Shown: piece after piece, positions 32,815 to 41,930 of the stretch
Position numbering within the stretch: the first letter of the stretch is position 1
Layout of the letters: the number at the start of each line of letters is the position of its first letter
From: Xenoacremonium recifei
Lineage: Eukaryota; Ascomycota; Sordariomycetes; Hypocreales; Nectriaceae
Length of the DNA stretch: 64,000 nt
Direction of reading: 5' to 3'
Assembly: GCA_012184525.1 (NCBI GenBank)
Contig: WOFQ01000006.1
Coordinates: forward strand, 620,001-684,000
Notes under the pieces: generated by a model
Seen by the model: only the letters and a program-made list of their open reading frames with translations
What the model was told of the DNA's origin: nothing
Database searches by the model: none
Position numbers and translations under genes: made by a program

Positions 32815-35011
32815 ATGTCTGTACCCGTCAGGAAGATTCCATTTCAAGAGAATCAGCCGCCACAAGACCGAAGCAGGCTGCATCCTGTTTCCAGCGAGAA
32901 GGCCTCGTCTCATCAAGGTCTTGATCCTTATGTCTACACGCCGCTGTCCACAGATCGTTCAATTCGATTAATAGTCTTCCATGAAGATCACAGCTACGGG
33001 TACTCGTGCTCCCTGGCGGAATTTGAGCTCGACGAAGCACCGCCTTTTCATGCACTCTCATATACTTGGGGCAATCCGTTTCAATTACCTCGCCTTGAAG
33101 ATGAGGATGACTCAACCAAAGACAAAGCTTACTGGGAGAAAGAATATGCGCAAGAGCACATTTTTAAAGTTGACGGCAAGGCCCTGGTCATTGAGCCAGG
33201 TCACAATCTCGACCTTGCCCTCCATCAACTATGGAACGCGGAATATCCTCTGATGGAGTCCCGGTATTTCTGGGTCGACGCTATATGCATTAACCAGAAA
33301 GACTATCTGGAGCGAACAGCCCAGATCTTGATCATGGGAGATCTATATAAAATAGCGACCAAGGTCATTGCGTGGTTAGGTGTCGAGCTGCCATTATCAC
33401 ATCGAGCCTTTAAAGCGCTCGAAGACCTTGGAAAGATCCCTGAGGAGACGTGGGACCAACTCCAGTTTCTGGTCCCGGAAAGTGAGGAGTACAGCGCCAT
33501 CTGGGGAGTCGAGCTCCCCTTGAAAGCGGATATGGAAAGTCTCGCGGGTTTCATGGCACGCAGGTCAGTGAGCCGCACCCACGTCTTTCTACCCTAGCCT
33601 TCAGGACTAAAAACAGAAGCACAGCTGGTTTCATCGTGTCTGGGTCTTGCAGGAGGCAGTCTTTGCCCAAGAGCTTGTCCTCGTCTGCGGAAACAGGGCA
33701 ATCTGGCCCCAGACGCTCTCAGCCATGTCCCTAAGAATCTCCAGCGCAATCCATTGGTTCATGGGAGGCGATCTCGGTCTCAGAGAAGGGCGGTTTGAGG
33801 TCCCTTCGGAATTCTTTGGGACTATCGAATACCTCCAGAAGATTGTGACATCTCCTGAAGCCGTCGCTCCTTCGGAAATCATGTGCTATACGCTCGAATT
33901 GCAAGCCAAAGAGCCCACAGACACTGTTTACGGCGTCCTCAACCTTTTAGCTGCAGCCATGAACCAAAATTCCAGAGATCTACTTGTTCAGCCAGACATG
34001 TCCAAGTCTATGGATGAAGTCATTGAGAGCACAACCAGAATGATGATAGAACATGACGGAGACTTGGGGATCTTGGACCACGTGCGACCCTATTCCTTTA
34101 GGGATATCGACAAAAGACCGTCATGGGCTATCGATTGGAGAGTGCCCCAGAAGCCTGCACGCTTTCCTGAACAGATCACGTCTAGCTGGCAGCCTTCGGG
34201 GGATCTGCCTAGGCAACGCCCTGATTTGAGCATACCTCAAAGACTGTGGTTCAGTGCGGCTAAGTTAACTACCATTACGGCCATGACTTTAGAGACGGAG
34301 CAGCTGATCTCTGACGTGACTCTTATGAATGCTTGGTTGCAGTTTGTATTGGGCATGGCTGGGAAGCCCTACGGCAGCAGCATTGATCAAGGTTGGACGG
34401 AGATTCTCTGGCGGACGATGATCGCTGACCAAACCGAGATGGAAATCTCGGTTCCTTCTAACATGGAAGACGCCTTTGTCATTTTCTTCACCATGTGGTC
34501 CATTTTATACTCTGCTGACTCTGATTTCTTCTCCTCTGTCACCAGTTTCATGGATTGCATTGAACGTATACACGAGGTTGATCCCAAGAGCATTTTGCTT
34601 CCCCTGGACGAACTACGCGAAGGCATCAACTACTTGGACGGGCTTCTAACAGCAGACCCCGACAGCTCTTCCGAAGAGCTCTGGGAGGCAATTCGCATCT
34701 CGACGTCGAAGCGTTTTCCATCATGCGAAAAAGACACACTGCATCTCAGATCGAATATTTTCTCTGGGGCGGTGAAGGACCTAATGTACGGCCGATGTCT
34801 CGCGAGAACGGAGAACAATCTGCTCGCTTCAGTGCCAGCTTCGGTAAAAGTAGGGGATAGTGTGTGGATTGTGCCAGGACTGCAAACGCCATTTGTAATG
34901 AGGGAGATTGGTGACGGAGAGATGGTACATGTTGGAGAGGCCTATGTACATGGGGCGATGTATGGAGAGTTTGCGGAACGTTTGGTATACCAGGATGTAC
35001 TCCTCAGGTGA
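32815..35011 (+). CDS. HET-domain protein (HET-6-like)
   Basis: Exons 32815-33563 and 33625-35011 give 711 residues. HET motifs: FHALSYTWGNP at about 79-88, YFWVDAICINQKDYLER at about 151-167, TKVIAWLGVE at about 182-191, and SWFHRVWVLQEAVFAQEL, which is created across the intron. The later motif TDTVYGVLNL fits too. Near the end, DSVWIVPGLQTPFVMRE resembles the conserved tail of HET-6-type proteins. This subclass differs clearly from the neighbouring HET gene, so the pair is not a recent duplication. The family acts in vegetative incompatibility. The frame is intact through both exons. Confidence 0.88.
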
Positions 35012-35280
35012 TGGTAGATGTGGTCGAGTACAATATATTTGCAACTTCTGGAGAACTCAAGACCGTCTGAGAATATACATTGATGCACGAGGTATGTGTC
35101 GAGTCTACGATGCTCGCTCTCCGTCCTGAAGTTACTCGACCAATCTTCAACTTAAATTGACAAGTATACAAGTATTAAAGTCATGATAGTCGGTCATGAT
35201 CAGCTATTGGAGTCGATTGCGCAAGACGTCAATCGTAATATTAATACAGTTTGCGCTTGGCCTGTCCTCACTTGGGAGAG

Positions 35281-35371
35281 GGCGAGGCCTAATGCCAATA
35301 TCTTCATCTTTAGATAGTAAGTATATATGGAATTATTTAGAGGTAAAAATGTGCCCTTAAAGCCTAAATTC
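35281..35371 (+). repeat. Left arm of a 10.3-kb inverted bracket repeat
   Basis: This 91-bp sequence begins GGCGAGGCCTAATGCC and ends AAAGCCTAAATTC. It recurs in reverse complement at 45525-45606 with about five substitutions and one 9-nt gap. Similarity stops abruptly at both ends. It could be a fragment of a transposon terminal region or a small dispersed element. Confidence 0.85.
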
Positions 35372-35991
35372 TTTTAGGAGGGAGAGGGAAACTGGAGGAG
35401 AGAATGCCGGTTCTGCTTGAGCAGCACCGCCATATTAGCGCCGTCGAACTTGAAGTGCGCACAAGACTATCACAGTAATAAGACGGTAGCACTAAGATTT
35501 TATCATGTCTTCAACCCAGAGCCCATAAACTGAAAACTTAAATTCTCTTGGCACACCACGCCCTCAGGAGCCCGGACTTTCCTCTGCATAGGATACTCTA
35601 CAGCGACTGTTGAGTCGGGGTTCGAGGATCGCACATACACACACAACCACAGAGACAACAGCCCGTCTCACAAAAGGGGTTCCCTGATAAATGCTGTAAA
35701 TCCTGTAAATGCTACGCCTTTCAATTCAGCGTTTTAAATCTAAGGGACTCAAATGTGAGCCATAATCCAGTTGATCAAATGATCAGTAAATGCAATGCCC
35801 AAATCGGGCTGAAAATGAGTGAACAAATTCGTGGGGGAATAGTTGTTGGTTCCTCTTCTCTGAGAGCCTAGTAGGAGCTCTTATAGCTACGCAATTTGAT
35901 GACTAATTACAAGATAAAGGGATACCCACGTGACTCCCTTCCAGCCCGGACACACTGTCTAGTTAGCTTCCGGAAACTAGGATGGGGATCT

Positions 35992-36052
35992 TTGCGACGA
36001 GAACGATATGGTCTGGGCTTTTGATGATCGAGGAGAACTGGGCCACTGGGCG
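35992..36052 (-). pseudogene. Short fragment of a GNAT acetyltransferase gene
   Basis: Read on the minus strand this gives AQFSSIIKSPDHIVLVA. It closely matches EFSSAIKSQDRIILVA in the intact GNAT gene at 44095-44910 and QFSSVIKSPDYIILIA in the broken copy at 38585-38808. Similarity ends on both sides after about 60 bp. It is an isolated relic, less mutated than the longer copy. Confidence 0.65.
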
Positions 36053-36230
36053 CTGTCTTGTGGCTCGCAACGACTTCGCCAGGAGGTCGCAGCTAGGTAT
36101 TATATAAAGACTGTATTAATCTCTGGCCCTCTATCCTTGGCTGGAGGGCTGCCTCTCCCTATATACCTGATTTCTTGAAATGGTATATATATAAGCCTGT
36201 ATCATTGCAGCTCCTTCGCAGGGGCCTCCC

Positions 36231-36432
36231 CTTTATGACGCTTTGGGTCGTGACACAAGAGATCAAATGGTCTCCCATCCAAGTTTTGGTAAAGGCAGGA
36301 TTATGAATTTTGAAGGAGAAGGGGATGATCCTAATGCTTACTCTCAGAGGAGTCCAGGCTGGCTTGAAGCATTAATCGCACTTAAAAGTGCCATTGAAGA
36401 AAACCTAAAAAATATTTCACTCCCAAACAGTC
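36231..36432 (+). other. Open frame of unknown origin in the relic zone
   Basis: A frame of about 65 codons stays open here and reads PLYDALGRDTRDQM, then PSFGKGRIMNFEGEGDD, then GWLEALIALKSAIEENL. The amino-acid use looks protein-like, but I recognise no family. Neighbouring pieces are gene fragments, so this is probably another relic. Confidence 0.25.
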
Positions 36433-36510
36433 ATGATCGGGTACGCGGGTACAGGCTATAAGGGCATGCAGGTCAACGGCGACGAGAAGACCATCGAGAA
36501 GGACCTTGAC
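36433..36510 (+). pseudogene. Fragment of a tRNA pseudouridine synthase (PUS1-like) gene
   Basis: From the ATG at 36433 the frame reads MIGYAGTGYKGMQVNGDEKT and continues IEKDLD. The GY(S/A)GTGYxGMQ motif followed by KTIE is characteristic of the N-terminal part of eukaryotic Pus1 (TruA fold). The match ends after about 26 codons and no downstream catalytic part is seen. The fragment is GC-rich and hardly mutated, unlike its AT-rich surroundings, which suggests a recent or RIP-spared insertion. Confidence 0.55.
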
Positions 36511-36534
36511 CCACATAATCAAAGATTTTTTTAG

Positions 36535-37563
36535 TTACTCAAGTTTATTCACATTTATGATGATAATATTAGTAGTCTTTTCAGCCTCAGCAATGGCTGC
36601 GAAGTCTGCACTGTTCTGCAGCAGTATCTCTACTATATTAGCTCGACCCATTAGAGATGCCCAGTGCAGTCCCGTGCCGCCTGGCTTGTTCTGCGCTATT
36701 ACGTCAGCCTTAAGTTCGATCAAAATCTCTATTACCTTAATATCTGCCGTCTTACTGAGGGCTGCAGTACTTAAAAGTGGCGTCTCTCCGTTATCTATAG
36801 CAACTTCGATATTGGCGTTCTTATTTATAAGCAGCCTTACTATCTTGCTATAGCCCTTCCTGGCAGCTATGTGGAGTGCTGTCTTTTTGTAGCTATTCTG
36901 TAAATTGATGTCTGTATGGCTCTTCCTAGTGCTAAGGGCCTTTCTAGTAAGGCTGAGGATACTAAAGTGTGCAGTAATATGGAGAGGCATAAAGTTTTTA
37001 GGGAACTGCTGTGAATACCTATTGCTGCGGAAGTTAGGGATATATAAGATCTGTATCAGGCTCTGCAGTCTGTCTGGGTTATGCAGTATGCTTAGTGCCA
37101 GCTTATTGAGGTCTTCCTCGGCTGGAGGAGACGATATAAGTCCCAGTTGAATGAAAGATATATGGATTGATTTGACGTCCTAAACGATGAAGCCAATGCA
37201 GATTTTAACTATCTAATTAATGGGCTTGTCATTATCGGTATAGACGGTATATATCCCTTCCCTTATGACCAGAGCGTGTTGAAGCTCGGTTTCTGTCATG
37301 GGTCGAGGGGCGTAGGATATCTATGCCAGAACCCGGCTAGAAAGAAGCAGGTTCGTCAAAGCCTCGAATCCAGACGCGCTGGCCTCCCGCAGAGCTGACC
37401 AGCTCTCCTCATTATTGCGCTTCTCTATCGCGATCTGTAACATGAATGACGCCCATATGGCCATATATGGGTCGGGTTGCAATGCTCTGATGACAGCGTC
37501 TATGGTCTGCTTGCTGTCCCTGATGACCTTCTCCCCTATCTCCATGCCCTTCTTGACGAGCTA
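36535..37563 (-). pseudogene. Remnant of a NACHT/ankyrin NLR-like gene
   Basis: Several minus-strand pieces fit one decayed gene. From about 37563 the frame reads LVKKGMEIGEKVIRDSKQT and on to NLLLSSRVLA. It then meets a TAG where a TGG would restore RVLAWISYAPRPMTETELQHAL, a motif typical of the winged-helix region after fungal NACHT domains. After a likely acceptor near 37183, a second stretch reads SFIQLGLISSPPAEEDLNKL. It continues into ankyrin repeats (KTALHIAARKGYSKIVRLL, GTGLHWASLMGRANIVEILL) and stops at 36535. The NACHT ATPase itself is not seen. TGG-to-TAG and the AT-rich codons fit RIP damage. Fungal NLRs are cell-death or immune receptors. Confidence 0.6.
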
Positions 37564-37658
37564 TAAAACGAAACACTCTTACATGTGTATTGGGCCATGG
37601 TAAGCCGGCCGTTTATCTCTGCAACCCCGTAAAATCACGAGAAGGTGACTGACTACGC

Positions 37659-37916
37659 ATGCTTAAAAGATCCTCGCTATGTGCTGTCTGTACCATCGTC
37701 GCTCTGAACCTAACCTTCCACACTCTGGCGTGGCGGCCTTTGAGAGCTATGACTTTTATCAGCCTAGGGCTCTTCTTGCCGATCCCTATCCTTTATGGCA
37801 TCTATCTCTATAGCTTTGGGATACTCAAGAAAATAATAGGTTTATACTGGTTCTTTATACAGGGCTTCTTCTATATCTTCAGCTGCGTTATCTTTGCATT
37901 TCGGGTGCCTGAATAA
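37659..37916 (+). pseudogene. Relic of a PAQR/hemolysin-III family membrane protein
   Basis: An open frame of 85 codons reads FHTLAWRPLRAMTFISLGLF, then PIPILYGIYLYSFG, then GLYWFFIQGFFYIFSCVIFA and FRVPE before stops. The succession of hydrophobic spans with AWRPLRA and the terminal A-x-RVPE resembles the last membrane segments of fungal PAQR (Izh-type, adiponectin-receptor-like) proteins. No N-terminal half is visible, and the flanks are extremely AT-rich. It is most likely a truncated, RIP-altered copy. The family call rests on my recognition of motifs only. Confidence 0.45.
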
Positions 37917-38584
37917 TAATATCTGGGTAAATATAATATCTTTAGGGCGAGTTATTAGATCTTCTACCTCTGCGCCCTTACTGCTGCTACCTCTTAACTT
38001 AAGGCCCTTATAGTAGCATTTAACTACCTCTACGGCTCGCTGGATAGCTAAGATATTATAAGCGGCTTATAATAACAGCAGTAAGTAACTAAAACTAGAT
38101 ATTAGAAATAGCGTTAATTTTGTTAGATTAAACTGCTTTTCTTTATAATTCTAAATATTAAAGAATTAGTTAGTAAATAGGTTAGAGCTATTCTCTCTCT
38201 TTTAACTCCTTATTTATATATTGACAGATAAGATATCTTTGTGTATATAAGAGAACTGGTTGCGAGGGAATAAAGATGATTGTAGCTTTTCCAGGCGCCT
38301 TGGATACTAGAGCACCATTGGAGGAGGGGGGGGTGGGTCTTCGCAATCTCTGACTGACCCTGTTGCCACGCGCGCTGCATTTTAAGACTGGCGCTGTCTC
38401 CGGATATGTCGCTCACTGAACGACGACACTGCAGGAGAGAGACTTCATGAAGGCAAAGCGACGATGGTCCAGAAGGGGTGGAGCCTGCGACTTAATTTGA
38501 CTCAACACGGGGAAACTCACCAGGTCCAGACATAACCAAACCGAGATAACAATTACTCCATCATAGCCAGCGCCCAGTAGCCCA
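37917..38584. other. Extremely AT-rich intergenic DNA
   Basis: No gene. About 37917-38230 is very AT-rich with many TA steps, consistent with heavy RIP. From 38230 the composition becomes more balanced without any recognisable feature. Confidence 0.55.
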
Positions 38585-38808
38585 GTTCTCCTCAGTCATT
38601 AAAAGCCCGGACTATATCATTCTTATCGCAACTAATAAGTTTAACCCTAATAAAGGAGAGAAATCTAGTATTATTATCCCTAATAATAATAGCTAAGAGG
38701 TATTTAAGGCTAATAATAAGGTAATTATTAGTATTACTTACTGGAGATTTGAGCTAGGTAGTGAGCTAAAGGGGCGTTTTCAGAATGATGATAGTGACTA
38801 GCCCCTGC
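38585..38808 (+). pseudogene. RIP-mutated second copy of the GNAT acetyltransferase gene
   Basis: This segment aligns along exon 1 and the start of the intron of the intact GNAT gene (44095-44910). It reads QFSSVIKSPDYIILIATNKF, then NPNKGEKSSIIIP, and after a stop, YWRFELGSELKGRFQNDD. The intact gene has EFSSAIKSQDRIILVATDKF, DPNEGEKSSAIIP and CWRLEPDSELKGRFQNDD. Differences are mostly C-to-T and G-to-A, for example Asp to Asn, Glu to Lys, Ala to Thr or Ile, and the Gly-Trp codons (GGCTGG) changed to AGCTAA, making a stop. It is on the opposite strand to the intact copy. The rest of the gene is missing. Confidence 0.85.
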
Positions 38809-39124
38809 AGTTTTGGATTTCGATATCCCGATACCATGAAGAGTAGAAAACTAAATCTCACACATTGTACGAATTGAGTGCTAGTCTACTGTTACAGACG
38901 GCGGTTGCATAATATCATGTTTAGTACGGAGTACTTTATGCTGCCCTGTGGGGCGTGCGCTGTTCAGCCAGAGGCTGTATTGGAATGCGGTTGTGTTGTT
39001 CTGGAGGGTGTGTTGGAGGAAGGTGGTGTGGAGCGGTCATTTTTTCCTTGACCCGCTTGGCCCCGTCCGCCCCGTCTGGAGGTCCCGTCAAGCTACTTGC
39101 TGTTAGTTACAACCTCACGCAATC
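38809..39124. other. Upstream region of the Zn2Cys6 regulator gene
   Basis: 316 bp between the broken GNAT copy and the regulator's start codon. A GC-richer, T/G-rich stretch lies near 38940-39060. No gene is seen. Confidence 0.4.
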
Positions 39125-41383
39125 ATGGCCAACGACACCAGCCCTCTAACAACGTTGGATGAGAGTGACATCGATTACTCCTTTGACCCGTTGAGCGAAG
39201 AATACGCGTTCAACATCGACAACTTCAATTTCCCCGATCACCTTCAATCAGAGGAAGATACGAATTCCGGTCATGGCCAACTCGACTCCTCAGTGCAAGT
39301 CCCTGACTCTGTGGCAGTGGAGAGATCTGCTAGTCACGGCAGGGAAAGCAGTCTTCCTTACTCCCCGCCAAACTTGGTTCATCGCTCGAGCTCCGAACTC
39401 TCCGTCAGCATTGCAGCACCCTTATCCTCGACGAGCTCCGGTAGACTTCAGCAGTGGCCAGGGGGGCTGACATCCTCCTCATCCTCTACCGTCTTCTGGA
39501 CACCGTCCCGCTCGGGATCTGAGAGTAATCTGCCGAATTTTGCAACTCGTCCTTTCGCGACAAGCACAGGATACCTTTTTGACGAAGGAAATGGCGATAG
39601 AACAAGCTCAGACCTTGAATCCCTCAACGCTTTGTCCCAGAATGATCCTACGCCAGAGACTCAAGATGACAATGAGTGGTTAGACTTATTGGCGAGCACG
39701 GAAGAAGAACCTAGTGGCCATACATCTGTACCCGCTGACCTTCCTCTGGATACTATCGGCCGTCAGACTTACCTATCCCTTCCGACTGGGGATACCCAGG
39801 AATGGATTCCCTGGTGTCTGCCCCCCGTGTCTTCTGAGCAGGCCCCAGTAGAAACTCAGAATCGACAGCCGGCCAAACGCAAGCGTGCAGAAGGTGACTC
39901 ACTGACACGCGAGCAAACGAGAAAAGTCAGATACGCGAAAGCGTGTTTGAGGTGCAGAATCTATAAGGAGAAGGTTTGTATTATTAACACAAGCCTCTTG
40001 TTTGGTCTCGATCAAGATACTGAATTTTGAACAGTGCGATCTCCAATCTCCATGTGGTCGATGCATGGAGGTTGCCATGAAAATTAAGCTCTTCAGGCAG
40101 CCGTGCCAAAGACTCGACCTCACCGAAGTCATCCCCTTTCGGACCGGGAATGCTCGATTTGGTCAAACCGAGTCGACATTCCAGAAACCGGATTGGTCCG
40201 TAGAGCCACATCATACGCGTACCGCCTCGGTCACCTACTTGTTCAATGATGTCGACGTCGCCTTGCTTCCGAAATTGAAACTCACCTGCCGTCGATTTAT
40301 CCCGAAACCAACTGACGTTCTGTTTGAACATTTCGCAGGGCCAGCTGGAGAAATCATCGTAACTCCGTCACCGCCTTTCGCATGCGTAAGCCGTATGAAA
40401 TCTGGCTAGTTATAGATCTGAAACTAAGAGATACTTAGATTAATATCGAGGCAAACAAGACTAGAGAAGCGCTCGAAGGTTACATCAAAGATATCACAAG
40501 CTTTGCAATTGAAGAAGCCATCGCGACGTCAAAGGAAGATATTTATTGCCAAGGTCTAAGCGCCTTGCATCTGTCAGTGCAGTAAGAACCCTGGTCAAAT
40601 ACAGCTTTGTGAACCCTTATTAATTCCAGTATCAGAGCCCCATTCTTCAGAAGGCACTCCAAATTTTGGCCTGCGTCTATATCAACTTTGATACTCCCAT
40701 CATAGTTGGTGGTGAAACGCTAGATGTTCCGCTTCTTAAGGACATGAGAGCCCCTATTCATGGCAGATACCCTATTCCTTCGTTTTTAGACTTCCAACTA
40801 GATACGCTCTGCATTCACCATATGAAAACTCTGATGAAAGCTGTTTCACGCGGATTGAAGAACATTATCTTCTCCAAAGAGAGGCACTCTCGGTGGTACG
40901 AGATTTATCTAACAGTTTTTGTGCTGCTATTCTCTATTGAGCAGGTATACTTGAAGCAATGCAGCTACCTTCGAGGGGCCGATTTGGCTGAGAACGTGAG
41001 TATCCGTATATCAATCCTCAGTGTATCTACTGAAACCAAGAACAGGGAGCAAATATATTTGCCCAGGCCTCACCAGTCACCAGCTACATGCTCGATCTAT
41101 GGAGGACCTCGACAAAGAACCTGCTGTATCACTACCGTTGCATCATGAAGGCAACCCTTCCATTTTCGCCGTCATTCAAATTGGAAGGCGAGGGATATGC
41201 ACTTTTGGACGCCGAGGCTATAAGGTATATCCAAAACACGGCAAACTTAGTGCGCGAGAGAGGTTCGTCATGGTTTGCTATGGTTTATAATTGCCCCAAA
41301 GGTTGTCTTGCTAACAAATCCCAGAGGTAGAGCTATCTGGTCTTAGGGACTTCGAGAATACTTCAATGCATGCTTTGGTATGA
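39125..41383 (+). CDS. Zn2Cys6 (fungal C6) transcription factor
   Basis: At least six exons are inferred: 39125-39973, 40035-40385, 40439 to about 40580, about 40630-40995, 41046-41262 and 41325-41383, giving roughly 660 residues. Residues 1-265 are acidic and Ser/Pro-rich, followed by a basic patch (AKRKRAEGD). The zinc cluster is assembled across intron 1 as CLRCRIYKEK, then CDLQSPCGRC, with a further Cys in LFRQPC. The cluster thus sits in the middle of the protein at about residue 273, not at the N-terminus. The C-terminal part is helical (LLYHYRCIMKATLPF). No stops interrupt the exons. The intron near 40580-40630 has two possible donors, and the 3' end is uncertain. It is immediately upstream of a broken dioxygenase on the same strand, which may have been its target. 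Confidence 0.7.
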
Positions 41384-41930
41384 ATCTCTGAGCTTTTCCT
41401 AGAATAGCCTGGCCCGTTCGGTATACTCTACATGGTAAGAGTTGCGTTCAGCGCTTGATGGTGTCCTCATTACTTCCAGAATTGGGAATTGTGTTTGTGT
41501 GATTCGGACCCTCCGAGGCCCCAATCTTGGCGCGGGAACACCTTGCCTGTGATTTGAGAGAATATATATCCCTCAAAGCAGCTGACTAAAGAATTGTACT
41601 TTCGAGATACGGAGATCTTGACATAAGGTGCCCATTGGCTTGGTTGAAATCAAGGCGAACCTGTGAACCCCTTTTATGATCAGTACCCACACACATAGCC
41701 AGTCGGCGAGTGACTGGTATCATTGTGCACTCGATGATTGGTGATACGAAGATTGTTCAGCTGACTGAAGCGGAGGTAACCTTCGGTGTCGAAGGTCGGA
41801 TAGCGGCACATGAGGCTCGAAACCCCCGCCTTCTCGGAGTGTCGAGAATCAATACTTGAAGAAGCTGGGAACCCTTCTTTGTTGAATCCAAATCCAACTC
41901 ATTTCGTTAAGACAGAAGACGAAAGACATT
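41384..41930. other. Intergenic between regulator and dioxygenase relic
   Basis: 547 bp that should hold the 3' flank of the regulator and the former promoter of the dioxygenase. A 62-codon frame at 41810-41998 is open but in a different frame from the enzyme. No other feature is seen. Confidence 0.4.

Larger units (their letters stand above)
35012..36230. other. AT-rich, RIP-like intergenic DNA
   Basis: About 1.2 kb with no gene. It contains the left copy of an inverted repeat (35281-35371) and a short acetyltransferase fragment (35992-36052), both listed separately. Much of the rest is AT-rich with many TA steps, as expected of DNA altered by RIP. Confidence 0.5.

Noticed and set aside
41378..41402. 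Possible extra intron and short last exon of the Zn2Cys6 gene
   Set aside because: It would be only 25 nt long, too short for a fungal intron; the stop at 41381-41383 is preferred.
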